Origin: Azorinus chamasolen
Taxonomy: Eukaryota > Mollusca > Bivalvia > Cardiida > Solecurtidae
Length of the DNA stretch: 64,000 bases
Direction: 5' to 3'
Assembly (NCBI GenBank): GCA_963576725.1
Contig: OY755244.1
Location: 82,207,121 to 82,271,120, forward strand
Shown: piece after piece, positions 46,901-54,890 of the stretch
Position numbering within the stretch: the first letter of the stretch is position 1
How the letters are laid out: each line of letters begins with the position of its first letter
Translations under genes and position numbers: made by a program
Notes under the pieces: model-generated
Databases searched by the model: none
What the model was told of the DNA's origin: nothing
What the model saw: the letters and a program-made list of their open reading frames with translations, nothing else

Positions 46901-49900
46901 AGCCATCTATCAGTATTTGCTCTGTAGGAGCTATCTATCAGTGTCTGCTCTGTAGGAGCCATCTATCAGTGTCTGCTCTGTAGGAGCTATCTATCAGTGT
47001 CTGCTCTGTAGGAGCCATCTATCAGTATCTACTCTGTAGGAGCCATCTGTCAGTGTCTGCTCTGTAGGAGCCATCTATCAATGTATGCTCTGTAGGAGCC
47101 ATCTATCAGTGTCTGTTCTGTAGGAGCCATCTATCAGTATCTGCTCTGTAGGAGCCATCTGTCAGTGTCTGCTCTGTTTGCTTATATGATATGTTGGATC
47201 TGATTCTATGCTATCTGTTATAAGAATATATCTACTTTTGTTTTATTTTGATTAATATTCAGAATGGCATAGATCTGCCATGAATATTTATCAGTTTAAG
47301 TTCAATTTATCAGCTTTTCACGTCATCTTATTGCGAGACTTCTTAGTTCAAGGTCCGCTGTATTTGTTCAAGGTCCGCTGTATCTTAGTTCAAGGTCCGC
47401 TGTATTTTTTCAAGGTCCGCTGTATCTTAGTTCAAGGTCCGCTGTATTTGTTCAAGGTCCGCTGTATCTTAGTTCAATGTCCGCTGTATTTGTTCAAGGT
47501 CCGCTGTATTTGTTCAAGGTCCGCTGTATTTGTTTGTCATGTGCTCCTAGATTTTGGACAAACTGATCAGTATATACATTGAAAAGTTGTTGTTTAGAAT
47601 GTTTGAAATAAAGATTTTACTTAAATAAAGGAAGGAAAGTACATTAACTACAGTGTCTAATACGACTCTTTGCACTGTTAGATGATACACAATATTTCAC
47701 TTTGAAGCGGGACAAACAGTGTATCAGGCGTAGTTTCATTTCGGATGTCAAATTTCGTAGATGCGGATCAGTTTGTTTTATGTTTATGTCACCGTAAGTG
47801 TAAGAGTACTGTCGAGGGTGTTTCTGTATTTATATACTGCCGTAGGTGTTTCTGTATTTATATTCTGCCGAAGGTGTTTCTGTATTTATATACTGCCGAA
47901 GGTGTTTCTGTATTTATATACTGCCGAGGGTGTTTCTGTATTTATATACTGCCGAGGGTGTTTCTGTATTTATATACTGCCGAAGGTGTTTCTGTATTTA
48001 TATACTGCCGAGGGTGTTTCTGTATTTATATACTGCCGAAGGTGTTTCTGTATTTATATTCTGCCGAAGGTGTTTCTGTATTTATATTCACTGCAATATA
48101 TTTTACATTTAGCACGATATTTTGTACATGTTATTCCAAATTTCTTCTATGTCAGTCATCAAAACAGAAAAGTAAAATAAACAATCAAAGTGTCAAACAG
48201 GTTGGATCTTCATATGTTACCGATCTTCTATGTGTTTCTATGTGTTACCGATCTTCATATGTTACCGATCTTCTATATGTTCCATCTGGATCGAAACTGT
48301 TTGAAAGAATAACACAACAGCTTTGCAGATAGCACACTCGGTGTCAGTTGAACAATTAAACAATTTCAGGAAGACCTGAAGGAGGAACTTTTTCAGAAAC
48401 TTAACACTTTACACTTTCCCATGTTGGAAAAACGACTGGAAAAGACAGGGAAATTGTGGTTCTTGGGGGAAAAGGTGCGTATTGGTAACATGACCATGAA
48501 GTGACATTTTGTACCTGCATCATGACTTTGAAGAGACTAGGCTCACACTTATGCTGGTATCATGATTTTAAAGTGAATAAAGTCACACTTGCATTGGTAT
48601 TATGAATTTGAATTGACTAATGCCACCTTTGTATTTGTATCATGACCCTGCAGTGACTAGGCTTACACCTGCACTGGTATCATGACCCTGCAGTGACTAG
48701 GCTTACACCTGCACTGGTATCATGACCCTGCAGTGACTAGGCTTACACCTGCACTGGTATCATGACCCTGCAGTGACTAGGCTTACACCTGCACTGGTAT
48801 CATGACCCTGCAGTGACTAGGCTTACACCTGCACTGGTATCATGACCCTGCAGTGACTAGGCTTACATCTGCACTGGTATCGTGACCCTGCAGTGACTAG
48901 GCTTACACCTGCACTGGTATCATGACCCTGCAATGACTAGGCTTACACCTGCACTGGTATCATGACCCTGCAGTGACTAGGCTTACACCTGCACTGGTAT
49001 CATGACCCTGCAGTGACTAGGCTTACACCTGCACTGGTATCATGACCCTGCAGTGACTAGGCTTACATCTGCACTGGTATCATGACCCTACAGTGACTAG
49101 GCTTACACCTGCACTGGTATCATGACCCTGCAGTGACTAGGCTTACACCTGCACTGGTATCATGACCCTGCAGTGACTAGGCTTACACCTGCACAGTGAC
49201 TAGGCTTACACCTGCACTGGTATCATGACCCTGCAGTGACTAGGCTTACACCTGCACTGGTATCATGACCCTGCAGTGACTAGGCTTACATCTGCACTGG
49301 TATCATGACCCTGCAGTGACTAGGCTTACATCTGCACTGGTATCATGACCCTGCAGTGACTAGGCTTACACCTGCACTGGTATCATGACCCTGCAATGAC
49401 TAGGCTTACACCTGCACTGGTATCATGACCCTGCAGTGACTAGGCGTACACCTGCACTGGTATCATGACCCTGCAGTGACTAGGCTTACACCTGCACTGG
49501 TATCATGACCCTGCAGTGACTAGGCTTACACCTGCACTGGTCATGACCCTGCAGTGACTAGGCGTACACCTGCACTGGTATCATGACCCTGCAGTGAGTA
49601 GGCTTACATCTGCACTGGTATCATGACCCTGCAGTGACTAGGCGTACACCTGCACTGGTATCATGACCCTGCAGTGACTAGGCTTACACCTGCACTGGTA
49701 TCATGACCCTGCAATGACTAGGCGTACACCTGCACTGGTATCATGACCCTGCAGTGACTAGGCTTACATCTGCACTGGTATCATGACCCTGCAGTGACTA
49801 GGCTTACATCTGCACTGGTATCATGACCCTGCAGTGACTAGGCTTACACCTGCACTGGTATCATGACCCTGCAATGACTAGGCTTACACCTGCACTGGTA

Positions 49901-52900
49901 TCATGACCCTGCAGTGACTAGGCGTACACCTGCACTGGTATCATGACCCTGCAGTGACTAGGCTTACACCTGCACTGGTATCATGACCCTGCAGTGACTA
50001 GGCTTACACCTGCACTGGTCATGACCCTGCAGTGACTAGGCGTACACCTGCACTGGTATCATGACCCTGCAGTGAGTAGGCTTACATCTGCACTGGTATC
50101 ATGACCCTGCAGTGACTAGGCGTACACCTGCACTGGTATCATGACCCTGCAGTGACTAGGCTTACACCTGCACTGGTATCATGACCCTGCAATGACTAGG
50201 CGTACACCTGCACTGGTATCATGACCCTGCAGTGACTAGGCGTACACCTGCACTGGTATCATGACCCTGCAGTGACTAGGCTTACACCTGCACTGGTATC
50301 ATGACCCTGCAGTGACTAGGCGTACACCTGCACTGGTATCATGACCCTGCAGTGACTAGGCTTACACCTGCACTGGTATCATGACCCTGCAGTGACTAGG
50401 CTTACACCTGCACTGGTATCATGACCCTGCAGTGACTAGGCTTACACCTGCACTGGTATCATGGCCATGCAGTTACTAGGCTTACATCTGCACTGGTATC
50501 ATGACCCTGCAGTGACTAGGCTTACACCTGCACTGGTATCATGACCCTGCAATGACTAGGCTTACATCTGCACTGGTATCATGACCCTGCAATGACTAGG
50601 CTTACATCTGCACTGATATCATGACCCTGCAGTGACTAGGCTTACATCTGCACTGGTATCATGACCCTGCAATGACTAGGCGTACACCTGCACTGGTATC
50701 ATGACCCTGCAGTGACTAGGCGTACACCTGCACTGGTATCATGACCCTGCAGTGACTAGGCTCACACTTGAAGTGACTAGTTGTTCCTGTATCGTGACTT
50801 TGACGTGACTAGGCTCACAATTGGACTGATATCGTGACTTTGAAGTAAAAGTAAAAGTACCTAGTTATAGTCTACTTTCAGTCCGAATGACCGCACAGCC
50901 GACTGTACATTTACCCCACCCCCTCCCACCTTGGTCATTGAGCCATTCGCCTACAATGATATTGAGCACTGCTAACATATGGCGCGATAACGCAGCCGCA
51001 TTACCGGCTAGTGACCCTCATGGGTACCCATTTTAACCCCCGGATGGAGAGGAGGCAACCTCGTGCGGGTAGGAGACATGGAAAAGCGTCTCTGAAATTT
51101 CGAACTGGTCAAGTGCTAAGTGACTAGGCTCACGCTGGTATTGGTATCATGACTCTGCAGTGACTAGGCTCACACTGGTATTGGTATCATGACTCTGCAG
51201 TGACTAGGCTCACACTGGTATTGGTATCATGACTCTGCAGTGACTAGGCTCACACTTGTACTTGTATCATAACTTTGAAGTGTCTAAGTCCATACCTGTA
51301 TTGGTATCATAACGTTGAAGGAATTGACTAGGCTCACACTATACAGGTATCATAACTTTGAGGTGACTAGGCTCATACTTGTACTGGCATCATAAATTTG
51401 AAGTGACTAGACTCACACTGGTATCATGACTAGGCTCATACTTGTAATTGTATCATTACTTTAAAATGACTAGCCTCACACGTGTACTGGTATCATGTGT
51501 TTGAACTGACTAGGATTAGGCTCACACTTGTACTGGTATCATGTGTTTGAACTGACTAGGATTAGGCTCACACTTGTACTGGTATCATGTGTTTGAACTG
51601 ACTAGGATTAGGCTCACACTTGTACTGGTATCATGATTTTGAAGTGACTAAAGTCACACTTGTATTAGTATCATGTCTTTGAAGTGACTATGCTTACACG
51701 TGTACTGGAATCATGGCTCTGAAGTGACTAGGCTCACACGTGTACTGGTATCATGTCTTTGAAGTGACTAGGCTTACACGTGTGCTGGAATCATGGCTCT
51801 GAAGTGACTAGGCTCACACTTGTAATTGTATCTTTACTTTTAGGTGACTAGGCTCACACGTGTACTGATATCATGTCTTTGAAGTGATTAGGACTAGGCT
51901 CACACGTGTGATTGTATCTCTACTTTCAGGTGACTAGGCTCACACGTGTGCTGATATCATGTGTTTGGAGTGACTAGGACTAGGCTCACACTTGTACTGA
52001 TATCATGTGTTTGGAGTGACTAGGACTAGGCCCACACTTGTACTGATATCATGTGTTTGGAGTGACTAGGACTAGGCTCACACTTGTACTGATAGCATGT
52101 GTTTGGGGTGACTAGGACTAGGCTCACACTTGTACTGATATCATGTGTTTGGAGTGACTAGGACTAGGCTCACACTTGTACTGATATCATGTGTTTGGAG
52201 TGACTAGGACTAGGCCCACACTTGTACTGTAAACAAATGTGATTTGAGCCTCATACAGAATATATATTAAAGTATACACACTGTATCTATTAAAGTATAC
52301 ACACTGTATCTATTAAAGTATACACACTGTATCTATTAAAGTATACACACTGTATCTATTAAAGTATACACACTGTATCTATTAAAGTATACACACTGTA
52401 TCTATTAAAGTATACACACTGTATCTATTAAAGTATACACACTTTTCGTAATGAATTAATCTTTAACCTGCTGAACCAATTAGTTTGACACACAATTTTC
52501 ACCAACTGTATTTTCAAAATTCAAGCTATAACCAGTTTCTCTACCAAAATGCAATCAGGTAGTTAAAGAGTCTTGATCCTAATCAGACACGGAGTTACTT
52601 TGCGTCTCATCTGGATCCAGACTGCTGCAAACGTATTCATGCATCCGCCAGCAACAGGCTAAAGGTTAATTTACTACATGCATTTATTAATCCTTGACCT
52701 CATAGATTTTACATGTTTACTAATGAAATGATATAGACCAGCTTGTGCAGTTTGTGGCGTGGATAAAAAGTTCATTGTTCTTAATGCAATTACACTTCTC
52801 TCTTTTGTAGATGACTATTGTCGACTTCCCTCTGTATGAGATTCTGGACAATACGCGGGTTATGAGACCAGGTGTCTTAAACTCTTTTCCGTGCATAACA

Positions 52901-53008
52901 ACTTTTCTGGACCGATTTGAGAGTCAACCAAATATTAAACGATACATGGAGTCAGACAGGTTCATGAGAAGTCCGATCAACAACAAGTTTGCTTCTTTCA
53001 TCGGCTGA
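32292..53008 (+). CDS. mu-class-like glutathione S-transferase, gene B (complete, 219 aa)
   Basis: Cytosolic GST that would conjugate glutathione to electrophilic compounds. Exons: 32292-32324, 36472-36547, 40223-40287, 43929-44010, 45522-45622, 48370-48474, 52811-53008; total 660 nt. The start ATG (GACATGC, purine at -3) gives MPVLGYWKTRG, with Tyr6 as the expected catalytic residue. Other signatures: mu-loop (EEFEDLKYEMGEG, 25-37), IPYYIDGD with cis-Pro60, TQSNAIL at 70-76 binding glutathione, WFLGEK at about 149-154, T156-x-x-D159 capping box, C-terminus NNKFASFIG. Length matches vertebrate mu GSTs (218). All introns are GT-AG, 1.5 to 4.3 kb, and each is filled with satellites or MITEs. 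Orientation and intron phases equal those of gene A, so the pair is a tandem duplication. Confidence 0.95.
32733..32900. mobile_element. palindromic MITE family 3 copy
   Basis: GGTAGCTTGATGCAGGGCGA then AAGTTCTGCAAAA, answered by GTTTTCTGCATAAATTTTAT then TCTGCATTAAGC. Flanked by AAAGACCAC on both sides. Sister copies at 43545-43650 and 53310-53450. Confidence 0.65.
33645..34352. repeat. 63-bp minisatellite passing into a 32-bp sub-repeat
   Basis: About 8 units of GAGCACAGTGAACCATTGGA then ATGTGGGAGACCAGTGCACC then AGTGTACACTCCTAGAGGAC. From about 34150 the middle part is lost and only GTACCAGTGTACACTCCTAG then AGGACCACTAGT repeats (about 6 copies). The right flank GGGTCTGCACTATTTGCC resembles a MITE arm. 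Confidence 0.92.
34676..34761. mobile_element. hairpin repeat, copy 1
   Basis: GGTTAGACTGCATTATGACA then AGTCTTCATGAAA, answered by TTTCATGAAGACTTGTCATT then GGCAGTTTAACC around a GCGCGAAGC loop. Confidence 0.8.
35039..35135. mobile_element. hairpin repeat, copy 2
   Basis: Same hairpin as 34676-34761 with a slightly longer loop (CGCGAAGCGTCAGCGAAGCC). The LINE fragment begins directly at its right end. Confidence 0.8.
35136..35490 (+). pseudogene. non-LTR retrotransposon (LINE) C-terminal fragment
   Basis: Translation TVTDMLETLGYPPIETRR then ARLIMFYKIVHHIVAIHPG, FRPISSNNTYRYSLYSRT and IPQWNLLPEIAHSTI matches the conserved C-terminal tail of invertebrate LINE ORF2 proteins (RxxARLxxFYKIVHGLV ... 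FFPRTIxxWNxLP). Everything upstream, including the polymerase, is missing, as expected of a 5'-truncated insertion. A GAAGAAGAAG microsatellite near 35605 may mark the 3' end. Confidence 0.75.
35673..35792. repeat. exact 60-bp tandem duplication
   Basis: ACTAATTGAAAATGCCGATA then TTACCAGATAGAGGGATACT then GTTAAGTACTACTATATAAT, twice without a difference; a recent event. Confidence 0.97.
35803..36004 (+). mobile_element. MITE family 1 copy, forward, core-deleted
   Basis: Starts TTAACCCTTTACTGCATGAA and ends TATGGAGTAAAAGGTTAA. The hairpin core is reduced to AGCAGACAGTATACCCTGTT then TGC. Includes TGACGTCA. Confidence 0.75.
36472..36547 (+). CDS. GST gene B exon 2
   Basis: 76 nt after TACTGTTACAG, donor GTGAGT. 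Encodes [18 protein letters not shown] then LKYEMGE. Confidence 0.95.
37011..37150. mobile_element. 140-bp palindromic MITE
   Basis: TTACACGGAAATTTGGCAGG then GTATACGGGCTGGGTATGAC then CGGGTTA is answered by TAACCCGGTCATACC, CCCGTACACCCTGCCAAATT and ACCGTGTAA. A second nested hairpin (ATTTCCT / AGGAAAT) forms the loop. Confidence 0.88.
37151..37640. other. intronic DNA, no recognised feature
   Basis: GST gene B intron 2. Contains two ACGTC-rich phrases; nothing further can be supported. Confidence 0.5.
37640..38700 (+). repeat. AGGTCA-rich repeat, about 6 diverged copies of about 150 bp
   Basis: Each unit has GGAGTGTCGCGTACCATTTT then CAGGTCA-nnn-TGACCT, TGACCTCTGACCTC, AACCTTGTCCGGAGCATAT and AATGCCAAATTTGGTATGTG. 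Palindromic sites: AGGTCACCGTGACCC (37672-37686) and AGGTCATCTTGACCT (38152-38166). Interrupted by GTGC-type microsatellites. Lies in GST gene B intron 2. Confidence 0.75.
37882..37972. repeat. (GTGC)n microsatellite
   Basis: GTGCGTGC units with GTGTGT and CTTG interruptions. A shorter copy lies at about 38372-38396. Confidence 0.95.
38720..39475. other. intronic DNA, no recognised feature
   Basis: AT-rich part of GST gene B intron 2. TTGAACAGCTCTGATCTAAT near 39269 and GAGCAGTTCAAGTATTTA near 39381 are partly complementary (AATACTTGAAC against GTTCAAGTATT), bounding about 140 bp; this may be a short hairpin repeat. Confidence 0.4.
39490..39600. repeat. about 31-bp repeat, 4 copies
   Basis: ACCTTAACAGACAAAACGAA then GGATAATACAG, with diverging copies. 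Confidence 0.85.
39802..40043 (-). mobile_element. MITE family 1 copy, reverse orientation
   Basis: Starts TTAACCCTTTCCCTCATAAA, ends GAGGAAAAGGGTCAA. Core ACAAACAGATTAGACCCAGA then TCAGACGATTCCTGTTGATC then AGGATCTGCTCTGTTTGC; the loop is shortened. Confidence 0.75.
40223..40287 (+). CDS. GST gene B exon 3
   Basis: 65 nt after ATTTTGAAG, donor GTAAGT. Encodes PDFSEEEWLNKKFTLG then LEFPN, very close to the mu consensus W-L-N-x-K-F-x-L-G-L-x-F-P-N. Confidence 0.93.
40480..42488. repeat. 25-bp / 37-39-bp satellite, about 2 kb, stop-free in all forward frames
   Basis: Two interleaved unit types: TTTCTACCCACCAGCCTATC then CTGTG (25 bp), and the same unit with GTTTACAATG or TTTTACAATG added. The first third is mostly 25-mers and the last third mostly 36-39-mers with CCTCC in place of CCACC. 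Neither unit has a forward stop codon, so open frames of up to 669 codons appear. They overlap in several frames, encode the same peptide in each and sit inside GST gene B intron 3. They are not genes. Confidence 0.95.
42730..43410. repeat. 61-bp satellite (about 10 copies) built from a family 2 MITE
   Basis: Unit GGATCCATGTAAGACTCCGA then GTAAAATACCGACCTGATTA then GCAACTGGCTGCAAACGGTTG repeats every 61 bp. It aligns with the family 2 hairpin (GGATCCAGATGAGACGCCGA then GTAACTCGGCGTCTCATC). The final copy runs into AATCGTCGTCTTATCAGGAT then CTAAGTTGCTTAAACG, an intact right arm of that MITE. Confidence 0.88.
43437..43512. repeat. 25-bp repeat, 3 copies
   Basis: TATTTGCCAGTATGTGACTG then GTTAC. 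Confidence 0.85.
43545..43650. mobile_element. palindromic MITE family 3 copy
   Basis: CGTAGCTTAATGCAGGACGA then AAGTTATGCAGAAAACTCCT then ATAGGAGCTATCTACATTTA and TTCATTAAGCAGCCAC. Confidence 0.65.
43929..44010 (+). CDS. GST gene B exon 4
   Basis: 82 nt after CATTTTTCAG, donor GTGGGT. Encodes [18 protein letters not shown] then TYLGRKYNI plus one base. Confidence 0.95.
44120..44323 (+). repeat. acceptor-bearing tandem array, left part
   Basis: About 4 copies at about 53-bp spacing of TATAGCTGGGGCTACAGTGA then TTGTTTCAACTCTTTCTACT. TATAG plus CTGGGGCTACAG is the acceptor and first bases of GST gene B exon 5. Split from the right part by the element at 44324-45232. Confidence 0.85.
44324..45232. 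mobile_element. insertion with AGGTCA tandem repeats and TATACGCC ends
   Basis: Interrupts the acceptor-bearing array. Ends TATACGCCTGAAGG and, inverted, TATACGCCCGAATT. After a GTCCGTCTGTCT-rich stretch come about 5 diverged copies of a 145-bp unit (CTCAATAACTTGATAACTAT, GTCATGGCCAGTAGATGACC, CCTATTGATTTTGAGGTCA, AAAGGTCAAGGTCACAGTGA). Palindromic AGGTCA-nnn-TGACCT sites lie at 44546-44560 and 44689-44703, and TCAAGGTCA half-sites in most copies. No coding frame. Confidence 0.7.
45262..45533 (+). repeat. acceptor-bearing tandem array, right part, ending in exon 5
   Basis: About 5 copies of the TATAGCTGGGGCTACAG unit, near 45267, 45325, 45413, 45465 and the real acceptor at 45521. Each has a pyrimidine-rich run (TTTCAACTCTTTCTACTTTT) before the next AG. 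Confidence 0.87.
45522..45622 (+). CDS. GST gene B exon 5
   Basis: 101 nt, acceptor TACTGTATAG, donor GTGAGT. Encodes AGATDEERVMVDIILNHA then MDVRVLIDNTTYSPKY. The AG at 45521 was chosen over the AG at 45533 because it restores the same 17-residue spacing as gene A (RKYNIAGATDEERVMVD against [17 protein letters not shown]). The acceptor is embedded in a tandem array of acceptor copies. Confidence 0.9.
45690..47181. repeat. 28-bp satellite, about 52 copies, built from a family 1 MITE arm
   Basis: Unit GTAGGAGCCATCTATCAGTG then TCTGCTCT. It matches the MITE arm GTAGGAGCCGTCTGATCAGG then GTCTGCTCT apart from one deletion and two or three substitutions. Left flank TTTTGACGCCTTAGCGAAAA then GAGTAGG and right flank CTGCTCTGTTTGCTTATATG then GATCTGATTCTA are the outer parts of the same MITE. 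Lies in GST gene B intron 5. Confidence 0.95.
47344..47536. repeat. 20/24-bp repeat, about 9 copies
   Basis: TTCAAGGTCCGCTGTATTTG alternating with a version having TATCTTAG. Confidence 0.93.
47812..48090. repeat. 27-bp minisatellite, about 10 copies
   Basis: GGTGTTTCTGTATTTATATA then CTGCCGA. Because 27 is a multiple of 3, parallel open frames with 9-residue repeats (VSVFIYCRG) persist; they are artefacts. Confidence 0.95.
48192..48305. mobile_element. MITE family 2 copy with internal tandem expansion
   Basis: Outer arms CAAACAGGTTGGATCTTCAT and CATCTGGATCGAAACTGTTT. Between them GTTACCGATCTTCATAT and GTTACCGATCTTCTATATG repeat three times. Confidence 0.6.
48370..48474 (+). CDS. GST gene B exon 6
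   Basis: 105 nt in phase 0, between CAATTTCAG and GTGCGT. Encodes EDLKEELFQKLNTLHFPM then LEKRLEKTGKLWFLGEK. Three codons longer than in gene A. Confidence 0.94.
48490..50846. repeat. 40-bp satellite, homogeneous core, about 55 copies
   Basis: Unit CATGACCCTGCAGTGACTAG then GCTTACACCTGCACTGGTAT. It starts within 20 bp of the GST gene B exon 6 donor as diverged units and becomes almost uniform from 48650 to 50750. A 2-nt-short unit (CACTGGTCATG) at 49532 and 50010, with the same neighbours, shows a duplicated block of 478 bp (12 units less 2 nt). Confidence 0.95.
50847..51117. mobile_element. unclassified 270-bp insertion inside the 40-bp satellite
   Basis: Satellite units stop at TTTGAAGT and resume at AAGTGACTAGG. 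The insert starts AAAAGTAAAAGTACC, resembling a reversed simple tail, and is GC-richer (ACCCCACCCCCTCCCACC, CTCATGGGTACCCATTTTAA). No frame. Possibly a SINE or LINE tail on the minus strand. Confidence 0.5.
51118..52232. repeat. diverged 40-bp satellite, right edge with longer units
   Basis: Same family (GTGACTAGGCTCACACTTGT then ACTGGTATCATG) with units lengthened to about 50 bp by GGATTAGGCTC or GGACTAGGCTC insertions. The last 300 bp is a locally homogenised sub-family with TCATGTGTTTGGAGTGACTA. Confidence 0.92.
52258..52443. repeat. 23-bp minisatellite, 8 copies
   Basis: ATTAAAGTATACACACTGTA then TCT, nearly perfect. Confidence 0.96.
52568..52640. mobile_element. MITE family 2 copy
   Basis: TCTTGATCCTAATCAGACAC then GGAGTTACTTTGCGTCTCAT then CTGGATCCAGACTGCTGCAA. 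Confidence 0.55.
52811..53008 (+). CDS. GST gene B exon 7 (terminal)
   Basis: 198 nt including TGA, after CTCTCTTTTGTAG. Encodes MTIVDFPLYEILDNTRVM to NNKFASFIG. Confidence 0.95.
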   Translation: MTIVDFPLYEILDNTRVMRPGVLNSFPCITTFLDRFESQPNIKRYMESDRFMRSPINNKFASFIG

Positions 53009-53017
53009 ATAGAGAAG

Positions 53018-53023
53018 AATAAA
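53018..53023 (+). promoter_or_regulatory. possible poly(A) signal, GST gene B
   Basis: AATAAA 10 bp after the TGA stop; a very short 3' UTR would follow. Confidence 0.4.
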
Positions 53024-53309
53024 ACATGACAGCACTGAACTACGGGAATATGACATACTGGCAATGCAAAAGATGTAGACACAGATTAGCTCACGTATTC
53101 ATTGGAAATGAAGTCAGGATATATACTCTTTACATCGAACGGAAATTAAGTAAATACAAAATACCACAGCCTGATCAGGTGGATTGCTTTTAAAGTGACA
53201 GCTGGTCAGTGTGTACACTGTTTACAATTCTCTAATGTGGTGTATGTTCTGATATGCCCATATGCAACTATTTCATTTCGATCTATAACTGTGATAGATT
53301 GAAATACAG

Positions 53310-53450
53310 TAAAACCTCGCTAGTCTAAACACTCTAGATAATAGCCAACATCATCGGTCTTTAAGACAGGTGGCATCTTAAAGCAGGATGAAAGTCATAC
53401 AAAAAGCTCGCATGGGAGTTTTCTGCATGAAGTTCACCCTGCAACTCGAG
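53310..53450. mobile_element. palindromic MITE family 3 copy
   Basis: GGTGGCATCTTAAAGCAGGA then TGAAAGTCATACAAAAAGCT, answered by GGGAGTTTTCTGCATGAAGT then TCACCCTGCAA. Confidence 0.6.
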
Positions 53451-53484
53451 TGAACAGTTCTGAAATGCTCTGTACCAAATGTAT

Positions 53485-53812
53485 GAATTAGTAATCAATG
53501 ACCTGCAAGTAGGCTGTATCGACCGTAGGGATTAGCGATCAATGACCTGCATGTAGGCTGTACCACCTGTAGGGATTAACGATCAATGACCTGCAAGTAG
53601 GCTGTACCACCTGTAGGGATTAGCGATCAATGACCTGCTAGTAGACTGTACCAACTGTAGGGATTAGCGATCAATGACCTGCTAGTAGGCTGTATCAACT
53701 GTAGGGATTAGCGATCAATGACCTGCTAGTAGACTGTACCGACTGTAGGGATTAGCGATCAATGACCTGCAAGTAGGCTGTACCAACTGTAGGGATTAGC
53801 GATCAATGACCT
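53485..53812. repeat. 44-45-bp repeat, 7 copies
   Basis: GATCAATGACCTGCAAGTAG then GCTGTACCAACTGTAGGGAT then TAGC. Confidence 0.94.
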
Positions 53813-53961
53813 ATAAAATATTTTCACCTAAAACTTCCGTTAATAATGTTATCCTAATTACAATTAAACTTGTGCTAGCAGCCACTTTCATAAACGATCA
53901 TAGTCTCCAACTGTCCAAGAAATTTATTTTCATGCATTCAAAATAATTATTCTGTAGATCT

Positions 53962-54219
53962 TTAACCATTTCCCTAATATTTAAATAAACGCCTTTTCTT
54001 GCATTTACAAACGGAGTAAACCCAGATCAGAAGGCTGTCTGATCAGGGTCCGGTCTGTTTGCTTATGAAATTATAATAGATCTTGCTCTATATAGTTCTA
54101 TCAATATCAAACAATAATGTCTCAACACTGTATCTACATGTTTCATTATAAAAGTTAATCTAATAAATATCCATGATGTCATTATTTCTTACACGGATAC
54201 TGAACAGGGAAATGGTTAA
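53962..54219 (-). mobile_element. MITE family 1 copy, reverse orientation
   Basis: TTAACCATTTCCCTAATATT at left, AGGGAAATGGTTAA at right, hairpin ACAAACGGAGTAAACCCAGA / CTGTCTGATCAGGGTCCGGT then CTGTTTGC. Confidence 0.75.
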
Positions 54220-54504
54220 TCTTCAATCCGGGAAGCAAAAGTACTGACATTTAGAAACAGTGTAGACCCAGACAGGATAGATCAATAAGCAACCCCTCTG
54301 ATCAGGGTCTTCACTGTGTATATTTCAAAATCATCTAGCAAATTCATACATTATATATAATGAATGGAATCTACAGTTAAACAATGTTGGACCATTCCCC
54401 TTTTGAAATTCAACATTCAAATGTTTAATCCTTACAAAGTAACAGAATAATAAGAACCATTTCATAATTATACAATTCATAACAATATGCTTATTTGTTT
54501 AAAA

Positions 54505-54890
54505 CTCTTTACTTCATATGAACACCTTTGCAAACAGAATATGCTCAAGTAGAAGCTATTTGATCAATGGGGCGTATTCTATTTGAAGCTATTTGATCAA
54601 TGGGGCGTATCCTATTTGAAGCTATTTGATCAATGGGGCGTATCCTATTTGAAGCTATTTGATCAATGGGGCGTATCCTATTTCCATATATTTGACCATA
54701 TACATGTATAAACATTTTTCACGCCTTTTCCAACAGAGTAAATTTAGATGGGAATGCTCTTGTAGGGTCATCTGTTCAGGGTCTGCTCTGTTTGCATATG
54801 GAATTACTAGTTCTGACTCTACAGTTTCTACCAAAACATCCTGTGTGTATATGTCATTATAAACAAATAGTAAACACTTTCCCTTTTGAA
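54505..54890 (-). mobile_element. MITE family 1 copies with a 33-bp internal array
   Basis: TTTGCAAACAGAATATGCTC then AAGTAGAAGC begins a MITE; the unit GAAGCTATTTGATCAATGGG then GCGTATCCTATTT (33 bp) then repeats four times (54548-54680). A second, intact hairpin (ACAGAGTAAATTTAGATGGG ... GGGTCTGCTCTGTTTGC) follows at 54735-54796. Confidence 0.6.

Noticed and set aside
47745..48332. 195-codon frame with VSVFIYCRG repeats
   Set aside because: By-product of a 27-bp minisatellite (27 is a multiple of 3) in an intron; no start context or family.
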